Counted from the stretch's first letter, positions 51,309 through 60,153 are shown. The stretch is DNA of 64,000 nt from Flavobacterium aquidurense (GCF_001404985.1 NZ_JRLF01000006.1:434001-498000); one strand, 5' to 3'. The notes: generated by a model not told the origin, from the sequence alone. Made by a program: numbers and translations.

Positions 51309-51416
51309 ATTCTATTATCTTTATTCTATTATCTTTCATCTTTCATCTGCCTTTTATCATCTTTCCTCTTTATTCTTTCCTCTTTATTCTTTCCTCTTTA
51401 TTCTTTCCTCTTTATT
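51309..51416 (+). repeat. 14-base pyrimidine-rich tandem repeats
   Basis: Four perfect copies of CTTTCCTCTTTATT at 51361-51416, preceded by two perfect copies of the related ATTCTATTATCTTT at 51309-51336 and degenerate units between. A minisatellite likely to vary in copy number. Confidence 0.92.
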
Positions 51417-51449
51417 CTATCTTCTATTCTCTTCACTCAAAAACATGGA

Positions 51450-51509
51450 AATTATATAACAAAAAACAAAAATTATATAAATCAGTATTTATTCATGATT
51501 TTACATTTA
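51450..51509 (+). promoter_or_regulatory. Phased AATTATATAA pair and promoter-like site
   Basis: AATTATATAA at 51450-51459 and 51471-51480 (21 bases apart), then TACATTTA (one off TAnnTTTG) at 51502-51509, beginning 22 bases after the second copy ends: the same geometry as at 50333-50393. Confidence 0.45.
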
Positions 51510-51545
51510 CGAAAATTAATTGAAAATAACATTAAGAAAGGAATT

Positions 51546-51704
51546 ATGAAAATGCTAAAAATTAGAATTATTTTGACCATTATTTTAATTACAATTTTAA
51601 ACGCAAACTGTGCTCCTCACTGCGATGACGAAGATTATGCACGTGATAAAAAAGAGGCTGCACGCTATCAAAAGGATTCACTTCACGTTTCTATAGTGGA
51701 TTAA
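51546..51704 (+). CDS. Small exported peptide
   Basis: 52 residues from the ATG at 51546 (MKMLKIRIILTIILITILNANC...): a hydrophobic leader, then CAPHCDDEDYARDKKEAARY and a polar end. The first Cys could be a lipid anchor, but NANC is a poor lipobox. An upstream extension exists but adds no signal-like sequence. A strong terminator follows. Unknown function. Confidence 0.6.
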   Translation: MKMLKIRIILTIILITILNANCAPHCDDEDYARDKKEAARYQKDSLHVSIVD

Positions 51705-51726
51705 TTTCTCTACAATTTTTTTTAGG

Positions 51727-51760
51727 AAAAGCTTGTTGTGCAGATAACAAGCTTTTTTTT
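51727..51760 (+). terminator. Intrinsic terminator
   Basis: AAAAGCTTGTT (51727-51737) pairs with AACAAGCTTTT (51746-51756), then more T. Ends the small exported-peptide gene. Confidence 0.88.
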
Positions 51761-51914
51761 ACCCCTCATACTTATTAATTATGAAAAAATTCTTATTATT
51801 CATTCCTCCTGTATAAGTTTTTGATTTATCATAACAGTATTATGTTATTTGACCACAAGTTTTTCTAAAGAATTAGACTTGCAAATTGTGCTAAGATCAA
51901 CAATCAAAATCATT

Positions 51915-52289
51915 ATGAAATATAAAAACATTCTACAAATAGATGACGATTATGATGACTGCAATTTCTTTTTAGAGGCACTCGAAGAGGTTTCAGCCGC
52001 TGCTTATACAGCGATTCATAATCCGGTTCATGCTTTGCAAAAGCTTATCAACAATGAAATTCGTCCTGACCTTATTTTTCTCGACATTAATATGCCTTTT
52101 ATGAATGGTATGGAAGTATTGACAGAAATAAAAAAGAGAGAAGTAATAAAAAACATTCCAATAATTATATTTTCAACCTCGATACCTTTAGATATAAAAA
52201 CTAAAATAAGAGATTTAGGAGCTATAGATTTTTATACGAAGCCCAATGATTTTAAAGTACTGAAAAATCTACTGAAAAATTTGACATAA
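51915..52289 (+). CDS. Single-domain response regulator
   Basis: 124 residues from the ATG at 51915; the frame extends to a TTG upstream but the receiver fold begins here. Acidic pocket IDDDYDD, phosphoacceptor Asp in LIFLDINMP, switch Ser in IIFSTS and Lys in YTKP. No output domain, so it works as a phospho-relay or interaction module. The large histidine kinase 450 bases downstream is a natural partner, although a convergent gene separates them. Confidence 0.9.
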   Translation: MKYKNILQIDDDYDDCNFFLEALEEVSAAAYTAIHNPVHALQKLINNEIRPDLIFLDINMPFMNGMEVLTEIKKREVIKNIPIIIFSTSIPLDIKTKIRDLGAIDFYTKPNDFKVLKNLLKNLT

Positions 52290-52316
52290 AAAAACCTGTA
52301 TAAAACAGGCTTTTTT
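52288..52316. terminator. Bidirectional terminator
   Basis: CCTGT/ACAGG stem with A and T tracts between the response regulator (+) and the Lys-rich protein gene (-). Confidence 0.7.
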
Positions 52317-52335
52317 AAATCTGTATGACAGATTA

Positions 52336-52572
52336 TTACTGCGGAATTGAATCTTTTCCGGTTTTGGTTGTTTTAGTTTTATGCTTTTTAGCCGGATTCG
52401 TTTTTGTTGAATCAATTTTATAAGTTGATTTTTTTTCAACTTTTGATTTCTTAGTATGATTAACAATTGTATCAGGCTTAGATTTAGCTTTTTTTGTTGT
52501 TTTGGTAGTTTCCTGGGCAAAACTAAATCCTATAACTCCCAACATTACGATTGTAATAAGCATATTTTTCAT
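52336..52572 (-). CDS. Exported Lys/Thr-rich small protein
   Basis: 78 residues: signal peptide (MLITIVMLGVIGFSFAQ) then an entirely polar mature part of Lys, Thr and Ser (TTKTTKKAKSKPD, KTKTTKTGKDS). Likely disordered and cationic in the periplasm, possibly binding nucleic acid, LPS or peptidoglycan; no family recognised. An overlapping frame in the same stretch is a shadow. Confidence 0.65.
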   Translation of the reverse strand: MKNMLITIVMLGVIGFSFAQETTKTTKKAKSKPDTIVNHTKKSKVEKKSTYKIDSTKTNPAKKHKTKTTKTGKDSIPQ

Positions 52573-52644
52573 AGCATTGATTTTTAATTAATTACGTGTT
52601 TTAAAATCCTTTATATCGCAAATTTTATAAATACCAAAACGTAA

Positions 52645-52675
52645 ATTTTACATAATTTTACATGAATTTTATATG
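52645..52675 (+). promoter_or_regulatory. Three phased direct repeats upstream of the CheB-CheR kinase
   Basis: ATTTTACATA (52645-52654), ATTTTACATG (52655-52664) and ATTTTATATG (52666-52675), 10-11 bases apart, so on the same DNA face. They end 40 bases before the -7 element at 52716. Confidence 0.45.
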
Positions 52676-52715
52676 ATTCCCATTTTATAAACATTTATTA
52701 TTATGAAAGACATTA

Positions 52716-52723
52716 TAACTTTG
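52716..52723 (+). promoter_or_regulatory. -7 element of the CheB-CheR kinase gene
   Basis: TAACTTTG matches TAnnTTTG, 20 bases before the start at 52743. No -33 TTG at standard spacing, which suggests activation. Confidence 0.5.
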
Positions 52724-52742
52724 ATTCAAATAATAAAATCTC

Positions 52743-55700
52743 ATGAAACCAACTGACAATCAAGAACCTAAAAAATCTAAACAGGATTTTCCTGTTGTTG
52801 GTATCGGCGCGTCTGCCGGAGGATTGGATGCTTTTAAAAAATTATTAAATGCCATACCAGTCAATTCCGGAATGGCGTATGTACTGGTACAGCATTTATC
52901 ACCGGAACATCACAGCAATTTGGTTGAAATTTTATCACCACATACTACAATACCGGTACATGAAATTATCAATGATATCAATCTGGCTCCAAACCATATT
53001 TATATCATACCGGAGAATACGAATTTAATTGCAGAAGACGGAATTCTGAAAATACATCCCAGAACCCGAAACGAAAGAAAAAATGCCTCGATTGATATTT
53101 TCTTTGAATCATTGGCACAAGTTCATAAGAGTTTTGCGATTGGTATAATTCTTTCAGGAACAGCTTTTGACGGTACTTTTGGATTAAAAAAAATCAAGGA
53201 ACTTGGTGGCGTTACAATCGCTCAGGATCCGGATACTGCTGCTTTTAAAGGAATGCCGCAAAGTGCTATTGAAGCAGATACAGTCGATTATGTCCTTGCG
53301 CCTGAACTAATACCGCAACAATTAGTTGAGATTCAAAAAAGCTATAAAATCAATCATGCTTACACTGAACAAGATCATGAGCTGAAGAATGAAGAGGAAA
53401 TACTAAACCAGATTACAAATCTCATTTTATTAAGGACAGGAAATGATTTCAGTAATTATAAACGGCCTACAATAAGACGTCGCATTTCCAGAAGAATGGT
53501 TATATCCCGTAAAAATACTTTAGAAGATTATTACTATTATCTTAGAAATGACAAAACTGAACAAGATTTACTTTTTAATGATTTTTTGATTCCAGTTACG
53601 TATTTTTTCAGGGATACAAGTGTTTTTGACTCTTTAACCAATTTAGTTTTTCCGCAGCTGATTCACAATCTATCAAACAATAATTTGCGTATTTGGGTTG
53701 CAGGATGTGCCACAGGCGAAGAAGCTTATTCGATTGCCATAAGCATTCATGAATTTCTTGCCGAAAAAAACAATAAGGATATAAAGGTTCAGGTTTTTGC
53801 TTCGGATATTTCTGAAAAATTTATTTCAAAAGCCAGAACTGCAATTTATTCTGTGCAGGATGTACAACAGGTTTCGACTGCAAGACTGCAAAATTATTTT
53901 ACAAAACATGACGGATATTATCACGTTAATAAGGTAATACGGGAAATGTGCATTTTTGCGGTGCATAACTTTATAAAAGATCCGCCTTTTGCCCGTATTA
54001 ATCTAATATCCTGCAGAAATGTACTGATATATCTTAATCCTTTTTTGCAAAGTAAAGTATTGAGTTCTTTTCATTATTCTCTAAAAGAAAAAGGAATTTT
54101 ATTTCTTGGAAAATCAGAAACTGCCAACAGTGCGCACAGTTTATTTGAACCTATTGGCATAAACGAGAAACTATACATTCGTAAATCTGCCTTTACACGT
54201 TATGTGCCTGAGGCTTTTAAGCCACTGAATTTAAGTATAAACAGTGAAATAGAATCGTTTGAAAAAAAGAATGTGCCTGAATCTGATTTTAGAAAAATTG
54301 CCTCTGATATTTTATTTTTACAATATACGCCGGCAAGTGTTATTATAAATGAACAGCTTGAAATTGTACATTTTCATGGAGATACGAGTTTCTATTTATT
54401 ACCATCGCCGGGAAAACCCAATTTTAATATTCTGAAAATGGCACGTGAAGGGATAAGTTTTGAACTTCGGAATGCTATTTTAAAAATGAAAAAGTATAAA
54501 AAAAATGTCATTAAAGAGAATCTAATTGTTAAAAACCAGCCTTATACAGCTTCGTTTGAAATCGTTTCGATTCCTGATAACGAAGAGTATTTAATGATTC
54601 TTTTTTACAAAAAACCTCTTGCTGCTTTAGAGGGAGTCAAAAACACAAGTAAAAATTCTAATCAAAACCGAATCGTTGAACTGGAAAATGAATTGACCCA
54701 GCTTCGTGCAGATATCAAACGCGTAACTGAAGAGCAGCAAACGGCATTTGAAGAGCTACAATCTACAAATGAAGAATTATTAAGCAGCAGTGAAGAGTTG
54801 CAGGCGATGAATGAGGAACTGGAAACTTCAACTGAAGAACTGCAATCTAATAATGAGGAATTAATGTGTGTTAATGATGAATTAGTAGACCGGCAGGAAC
54901 AATTGATCTCGATGAGAAATTATTCTGAATCCATCTTTAAAACGATTCGCGAACCTTTATTGATTATCGACCGGGATTTTTTCGTAAAAAGCGCCAATCC
55001 TTCTTTTTACAAATACTTTCAAACGACAGAAAAAGAAACCGAAGGACATTCTTTTTTTGAAATTGGAGATTGCCAATGGGATATTCCGGAGTTTAAAGAC
55101 TTAATCGTTAAAATGCTGGGAGACAGAGCATCTATTGAAGATTTTCAGGTTCATACACTGTGCAAAGGAATTGGTAAAAAAATCATGATGGTAAATGCTA
55201 GACGAATCTTAAATGCAAAACCTGCCGGAATGATTCTTCTGGCACTGGAAGATATTACTGATGTAGTTACTGCAAATGAACAGCTTACAATTAAAAATCA
55301 GGAATTACAAAAATACAACGAACAGCTTGAAACGTTTAGCTCTGCTGCAAGTCATGACTTACAGGAACCACTTCGTAAAATTCATATATTTTGCCAGCGA
55401 ATTATCGATAATGAAAAAAACCTGTCAGAAACAAGCAAGCACAATCTCGACCGTATCTTATTTGCGGTAACGAATATGAGTCAGTTAATTGCTGATCTTA
55501 TCGACTATACCCGAATAAACTTTGTAGAAAAAGAATATAAAAAAACAGATTTGAATGTGCTCTTAAAAAAAACAATGTCTGATATCAAAGATATTGTTTT
55601 AGAAAAAAATGCTGTAATTGAAATTGCCCCATTTCCACAATTAAAGGTAATACCATATCAAATACAACAGCTTTTTACCAACTTGATTCTCAATGCTGTT

Positions 55701-56027
55701 AAATATACCAAAGAAGGTGTGATACCTGAGATTAAAATTGAAACTCAAAAACCTTCAGTTGATGAAATACTGGAGATTGGAGGAAACAAGGATACTAATT
55801 ATATCCGAATTTCTATTAGTGATAACGGGATTGGTTTTGATCAGGAATTTGATGCTAAAATTTTTGAACCTTTTTATCGCCTGCACAGCAACAACCAATA
55901 TCATGGCAGTGGACTTGGATTAACTTTAGTCAAAAAAATTATTGACAATCATCACGGATTTATTACTGTGAGAAGCAAGGTAAATGAAGGAACTGTATTT
56001 TTTATTTATTTGCCCATGCAGCTATAA
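52743..56027 (+). CDS. CheB-CheR-PAS-histidine kinase fusion
   Basis: 1094 residues. A CheB methylesterase domain (Ser24 in GASAGG, His51 in QHLSPEH, Asp143 in AFDGTFG) without its receiver; a CheR methyltransferase domain (about 215-480; RIWVAGCATGEEAYS and LISCRNVLIYL); a long coiled coil of NEEL-type repeats (about 640-720); a PAS domain (about 735-840); and a histidine kinase with phosphoacceptor His871 in SHDLQEP, N-box NLILNAVKYT, DNGIGFD and GSGLGL. Such fusions use glutamyl methylation chemistry for signalling outside chemotaxis. No chemotaxis genes are nearby; the lone receiver at 51915 is a candidate partner. Confidence 0.94.
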   Translation: MKPTDNQEPKKSKQDFPVVGIGASAGGLDAFKKLLNAIPVNSGMAYVLVQHLSPEHHSNLVEILSPHTTIPVHEIINDINLAPNHIYIIPENTNLIAEDGILKIHPRTRNERKNASIDIFFESLAQVHKSFAIGIILSGTAFDGTFGLKKIKELGGVTIAQDPDTAAFKGMPQSAIEADTVDYVLAPELIPQQLVEIQKSYKINHAYTEQDHELKNEEEILNQITNLILLRTGNDFSNYKRPTIRRRISRRMVISRKNTLEDYYYYLRNDKTEQDLLFNDFLIPVTYFFRDTSVFDSLTNLVFPQLIHNLSNNNLRIWVAGCATGEEAYSIAISIHEFLAEKNNKDIKVQVFASDISEKFISKARTAIYSVQDVQQVSTARLQNYFTKHDGYYHVNKVIREMCIFAVHNFIKDPPFARINLISCRNVLIYLNPFLQSKVLSSFHYSLKEKGILFLGKSETANSAHSLFEPIGINEKLYIRKSAFTRYVPEAFKPLNLSINSEIESFEKKNVPESDFRKIASDILFLQYTPASVIINEQLEIVHFHGDTSFYLLPSPGKPNFNILKMAREGISFELRNAILKMKKYKKNVIKENLIVKNQPYTASFEIVSIPDNEEYLMILFYKKPLAALEGVKNTSKNSNQNRIVELENELTQLRADIKRVTEEQQTAFEELQSTNEELLSSSEELQAMNEELETSTEELQSNNEELMCVNDELVDRQEQLISMRNYSESIFKTIREPLLIIDRDFFVKSANPSFYKYFQTTEKETEGHSFFEIGDCQWDIPEFKDLIVKMLGDRASIEDFQVHTLCKGIGKKIMMVNARRILNAKPAGMILLALEDITDVVTANEQLTIKNQELQKYNEQLETFSSAASHDLQEPLRKIHIFCQRIIDNEKNLSETSKHNLDRILFAVTNMSQLIADLIDYTRINFVEKEYKKTDLNVLLKKTMSDIKDIVLEKNAVIEIAPFPQLKVIPYQIQQLFTNLILNAVKYTKEGVIPEIKIETQKPSVDEILEIGGNKDTNYIRISISDNGIGFDQEFDAKIFEPFYRLHSNNQYHGSGLGLTLVKKIIDNHHGFITVRSKVNEGTVFFIYLPMQL

Positions 56028-56042
56028 AATAATCAACGTAAA

Positions 56043-56495
56043 ATGGATCATATGGAGACAATAGAAACAAGCAATTTTAGTAAACTTATTGGAATTTGGG
56101 TAACTAAAGGAACTGTTTTACCGGATCATGCAGAACTAATTGGTATTGATACTTATGAATATATTTTGAACGGAAACTACATTCTGCATAAAGCTGATGT
56201 AAAAATGGGAAATGAAAGAAGTCAGACTTTTGAAATTATTTCTCTTGCCAATACTTCTCTTGCCAATACTACAAAAAGGGCGAAAATGCAATACTATAAT
56301 ACTAAAGGCAAAAGTGGTTCTATGACTGGTTATCTAACTAAAAATATTTTTAAAATTAGAAGTACCACTATGAAATTTGAAGGCAAATTTAATGATGAAA
56401 GTACCGAATTAATTGGAAAATGGTTCCTCAAAGAAAACGACAAATGGATTAACTTCATTGATCTTAAACTTAAAAAGCAAAAGGAATCCGTGTAG
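56043..56495 (+). CDS. Small DUF1579-like/lipocalin-like protein
   Basis: 150 residues, cytoplasmic. FSKLIGIWVTKGTVLP, YEYILNGNYILHKADVKMG, MQYYNTKGKSGSMTG and LIGKWFLKENDKWINFIDLKLKK follow the strand pattern of DUF1579-like ligand-binding barrels. A 15-base exact duplication (56241-56270) repeats LANTS/LANTT in a loop. It starts 15 bases after the kinase gene and is probably co-transcribed. Role unknown. Confidence 0.68.
   Translation: MDHMETIETSNFSKLIGIWVTKGTVLPDHAELIGIDTYEYILNGNYILHKADVKMGNERSQTFEIISLANTSLANTTKRAKMQYYNTKGKSGSMTGYLTKNIFKIRSTTMKFEGKFNDESTELIGKWFLKENDKWINFIDLKLKKQKESV
56241..56270 (+). repeat. Exact 15-base in-frame tandem duplication
   Basis: TCTCTTGCCAATACT occurs twice in a row, adding five residues to the protein. 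Confidence 0.95.
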
Positions 56496-56588
56496 AAAAA
56501 TGCCTCAATTTGTCAGATAAAAAAAATACACCTGACATACTTTATTTATATGCCAGATGTAGTTACAAATCAACCTTCAATTAAATTC

Positions 56589-57428
56589 TTATTTTACTGT
56601 ATACAAGATATGGTTTGATTCACAAAGCCTGAAATAACCTAATGCAAAATTGTTAGTATCAGTAGTATTGATAATATTTCCTCTTATATTGCCCGTTACT
56701 GCACCAAAAGGGTTGGAATTTGCTGCTTCTAAAATTAAATTCATATAATTATAAAAGTTTTTAGAAATACCACGATGCGTTATATCAAGAATTTTTCCCG
56801 GCTTTAAATCCGTATCCGTAAATTTTTCATTTATTTCATTGCCGTTAACAAATTCATCACTTGTAACCGTGTATTCCGGATAAGGCATAAAATCAGCTTT
56901 ATAATCTGTCAGGTAATAATTAGCCTGATCGGCCGGATCTTTATAATAAAATGTGACCACAAGAAGGTCCGGTCCTGTTATATCAGCCATAAATTCCTGG
57001 TCTATTTTTTCAATTGGGGTCACAGAAGTTAATTTTTCAGTAGCTGTTAAACTTTGACCATCAACATCTACAAATAATTTGTATTCCATATTAAGTACAG
57101 GAACAAAATTATTACAGACATATAAACCAGGCTCAGATTCGTTGAACCTGAAAACGGTTCCATCATTATTTTCAACTCTTACCTGCGCTCCTGAAACTTT
57201 TGGTGTATCAGGACTGTAATAAGCGGCCATTCTGCTTATTTTTATCGTTTGCTTGCTGCCGTCCGTTCCTTTTTCCCAAATTATCTCAGCGTCGATCACT
57301 ATTTTAGGATCTCCAGTTTCTAAATCAAGTTCAACAAGCTTGTCACAGGATAAAAAAAGCAAAACAGAAAGAAGACTAAATAAAGTAAATGCTCTATTTT
57401 TAAAATTGTATTTTTTTAATCTCAACAT
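56589..57428 (-). CDS. DUF4249 outer-membrane lipoprotein
   Basis: 279 residues. A lipobox LLFLSC ends the signal peptide; DKLVELDLETGDPKIVIDAEI is the usual DUF4249 opening, then Ig-like strands (SGAQVRVENNDGTVF, YKLFVDVDGQSLTATEKL) and ADQANYYLTDYK. DUF4249 genes follow STN-type TonB receptors in many Bacteroidetes and are thought to play a SusD-like or accessory role at the surface. It lies 4 bases behind the receptor gene, last in the cell-surface signalling unit. Confidence 0.92.
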   Translation of the reverse strand: MLRLKKYNFKNRAFTLFSLLSVLLFLSCDKLVELDLETGDPKIVIDAEIIWEKGTDGSKQTIKISRMAAYYSPDTPKVSGAQVRVENNDGTVFRFNESEPGLYVCNNFVPVLNMEYKLFVDVDGQSLTATEKLTSVTPIEKIDQEFMADITGPDLLVVTFYYKDPADQANYYLTDYKADFMPYPEYTVTSDEFVNGNEINEKFTDTDLKPGKILDITHRGISKNFYNYMNLILEAANSNPFGAVTGNIRGNIINTTDTNNFALGYFRLCESNHILYTVK

Positions 57429-57432
57429 AGTA

Positions 57433-60051
57433 TTAAAATTTAAAATTATAAGAAACTCCGGGAACTAATCCGTAAATAGACAGCTGTCTGGACTCATTTG
57501 CTCCTGTATTATCATTTTGAGAAAACGTCATCGATGCAGCATTTTGCCTGTTGTAAAGGTTATAAATGCTAAATACCCAATAGCTTTGCCATCCTTTCTT
57601 TTTATCCGGTTTAGGCGTGTAAGTTGCACCAACATCCAAATGATGATATGCAGGAAGTCTGTTCGAATTTCTTAAGGTATAATTTGGTATATTTCTTCCG
57701 CCAAATTCATAATAACCGTTTGGATATGTTACCGGCTGACCTGATTGTAAGGTGAAATTAGCATTAAAGGACCATTTAGGATTAAAATCATAATTTGCAG
57801 TAATATTTAAATTATGCAATTTATCATATCCTGATAAATACCAATCTCCATTGGCAATACCTGGCTCTTCAGCTGTTCTTCCTGGTGTTTTTTGTTCAGC
57901 TTTAGATAACGTATACGAAATCCATCCTGTAAAACGACCGGTATTTTTTCTGAATAATAATTCCATACCATATGATCTGGCTTTTCCTGTCAGGATATCC
58001 TGTTCAATATTATTGTTCCCCAATAGATTTGCCCCATCAATATAATCGATACGGTTTTTTATATTTTTATAAAATAATTCTCCTTCAAAAGAATACTCAC
58101 GTTCCATAAAATTTTTGAAATATCCTACTGCATATTGATCCAGCATTTGTGGTTTTGTAAAAGGACCACTTGGCGTCCAGATGGTCATAGGCAACGGCGC
58201 ACGCGTGTTAGACAACATATGAATGTATTGCGCCATCCTGTTGTAGCTTGCTTTTACTGAAGTTTCATCATTAAAAGCATATGATAATGCCAATCGAGGT
58301 TCAAAATTGTTAAAACTGCTGATCGTTTTTCCTTTTCCGTAATATTTACTTCCGGTTGGTGTCGCTTCTTCATAAATATGATATAACGGATTATACACAA
58401 CTGATTCTCCATTTTCGTACGTGCTGATCGTTTCGTTACCCAAACGATAAAACGTGCTGTAACGAAGTCCGTAACGAAGATTCAGTTTTTCTGTAACCTG
58501 ATTTTCAACATCCAGATATGCAGAAGTTTCCAAAGCATATTTTTTATCCAATTGATTATAATTAAACTGAGAATCTACACCATAAGGCTGTACAGTTCCC
58601 GGATTAAAATCATAATATAAACCATCAATACCGTAGTTAAGTTTAAAATTGTCTGATATCGTATGATTCCAGTTGTACTTTAAACCATAATTGCTGATTT
58701 TACTGTCCCATTCAAATTTTTGAAATGGTATTTGCAGATTAAATTTATAATCACTGTAAAAAACAGAAAGGTTCGTATTTAACTTGTCTGAAAATTTATG
58801 TTTCCAGCTAAGTGTCCCCATAGTATTACCGTACGTACTGGCAAAGAAATTATTAATATCGAATAAATCATTTCCCATATATCCGGAAAAAGCAATTGTA
58901 TTATTTGCTCCCAAACGATAATTGAACTTGGCATTAATATCATAAAACATAACTGAACTCTTAATGTCAGTAAGTTTTAAAAATAGATGCGCATAAGAAG
59001 CACGTCCTGCAATAATAAACGAACCAACATCTTTTTTTAAAGGACCTTGCACCAAAAGTCGGCTTGATATAAGACCAATACCACCATTTACTTTATAATC
59101 CGTAAGATCTCCGGTTTGCTGGCTAACATCAAGAACGGAGGAAACGCGCCCACCAAATTTAGACGGAATCCCGCCTTTATACAACTCTAATCCGCTGACA
59201 ACATCTGCATTAAAAATAGAGAAAAATCCAAACATATGAGAATCCCCGTATACCGGAGCGCCATCTAAAAGAATCAAATTTTGATCAGCCGCACCACCAC
59301 GAACATTAAAACCGGATGAAGCTTCGCCTGCATTCGTAACTCCGGGCAATGTCAGCAATGATTTTAAAGGATCCGGCTCACCCATCGCGGTTGGCAGTCT
59401 TTTAATCTCGGCCATCGAAAGCTTATTTACACTCATTTGAGTATTCTTAACATCAACGGCTTTGCTTGTGGTTATAATTACCTGCTCTAATTCCTGACTG
59501 TCAGAATCCATGATAAAATTGATCCTTGCATCATCCGTAATTTCAATTTGTCTTTCTTTATTGTTTAGTCCAATATAACTAATCAAAACAGTATAAGTTC
59601 CTTTATCCAATTCTATAGAAAACATTCCGTTTTTGTCTGTTGTAGTGCCCGTACCGGTTTCCTTGATGTAAACATTTGCACCAATAACTTCTTCTCTATT
59701 GTCGTCCAGAACCTGTCCGGTTAACCTGCTTTTTTTTTTAGCTGTAGCAGTTTTAGACCCTTTTTTCTTCACAAAGATATTATTCCCTACTATCGAGAAT
59801 TGAATAGATGCGTTTGTATTTAGTTCATTTACAAGATCTTCTATTTTGATATTTTTATAGGTATGCTTTTTTGTAAAGTATTTTTGATCTGTATTTATTT
59901 GATCTGTAAAAGCAAATTTAAAGTCGGTTTGATTTTCAATTTGTTTAAAAAATTCTTTTAATGTTACCGTTTGATCTACCGTTACGGTAATGTTCTGGGA
60001 GAACACAGACAAACTGAATAAAAAAAAGCATGCTGAAATTATATGCTTCAT
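57433..60051 (-). CDS. STN-domain TonB-dependent receptor (transducer)
   Basis: 872 residues: signal peptide (ISACFFLFSLSVFSQ), STN signalling domain (about 20-90; TVTLKEFFKQIENQTDFKFAF), carboxypeptidase-regulatory-like domain (about 108-190), plug (GEPDPLKSLLTLPGVTNAGEASSGFNVRGG...LLDGAPVYG) and a 22-strand barrel ending SIYGLVPGVSYNFKF. The STN domain contacts FecR when ligand is bound, so this is a transducer that also imports its ligand. In order with the ECF sigma, small protein and FecR genes; DUF4249 follows. The ligand is unknown; VRGG and DGAPVYG are generic for this receptor class. Confidence 0.95.
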   Translation of the reverse strand: MKHIISACFFLFSLSVFSQNITVTVDQTVTLKEFFKQIENQTDFKFAFTDQINTDQKYFTKKHTYKNIKIEDLVNELNTNASIQFSIVGNNIFVKKKGSKTATAKKKSRLTGQVLDDNREEVIGANVYIKETGTGTTTDKNGMFSIELDKGTYTVLISYIGLNNKERQIEITDDARINFIMDSDSQELEQVIITTSKAVDVKNTQMSVNKLSMAEIKRLPTAMGEPDPLKSLLTLPGVTNAGEASSGFNVRGGAADQNLILLDGAPVYGDSHMFGFFSIFNADVVSGLELYKGGIPSKFGGRVSSVLDVSQQTGDLTDYKVNGGIGLISSRLLVQGPLKKDVGSFIIAGRASYAHLFLKLTDIKSSVMFYDINAKFNYRLGANNTIAFSGYMGNDLFDINNFFASTYGNTMGTLSWKHKFSDKLNTNLSVFYSDYKFNLQIPFQKFEWDSKISNYGLKYNWNHTISDNFKLNYGIDGLYYDFNPGTVQPYGVDSQFNYNQLDKKYALETSAYLDVENQVTEKLNLRYGLRYSTFYRLGNETISTYENGESVVYNPLYHIYEEATPTGSKYYGKGKTISSFNNFEPRLALSYAFNDETSVKASYNRMAQYIHMLSNTRAPLPMTIWTPSGPFTKPQMLDQYAVGYFKNFMEREYSFEGELFYKNIKNRIDYIDGANLLGNNNIEQDILTGKARSYGMELLFRKNTGRFTGWISYTLSKAEQKTPGRTAEEPGIANGDWYLSGYDKLHNLNITANYDFNPKWSFNANFTLQSGQPVTYPNGYYEFGGRNIPNYTLRNSNRLPAYHHLDVGATYTPKPDKKKGWQSYWVFSIYNLYNRQNAASMTFSQNDNTGANESRQLSIYGLVPGVSYNFKF

Positions 60052-60097
60052 GAAATTTTGTATTTTTGATTATTATTGATTGTGATAGTTTTATACT

Positions 60098-60144
60098 ATC
60101 CTGAATATGGGAAGGATGTTTAGTTTCGCGGCTAGGACATCCTT
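60098..60144 (-). other. Intercistronic hairpins between fecR-like and receptor genes
   Basis: AAGGATGT (60112-60119) pairs with ACATCCTT (60137-60144) perfectly over 8 bp. AGGAT (60113-60117) can instead pair with ATCCT (60098-60102). No T-tract follows on the minus strand, so a processing or differential-expression element is more likely than a simple terminator. Confidence 0.45.
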
Positions 60145-60153
60145 TTCTTTTCT

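Larger units (their letters stand above)
51161..51545. other. Intergenic region with tandem repeats
   Basis: Contains an imperfect hairpin-like stretch near 51210-51260, the pyrimidine-rich 14-base tandem repeats (51309-51416) and a phased pair of AATTATATAA motifs (51450, 51471). No credible gene before 51546. Confidence 0.65.

Noticed and set aside
52269..52520. Alternative minus-strand frame overlapping the Lys-rich gene
   Set aside because: The frame at 52336-52572 has a signal peptide; the overlapping one is basic low-complexity without features and runs into the terminator.
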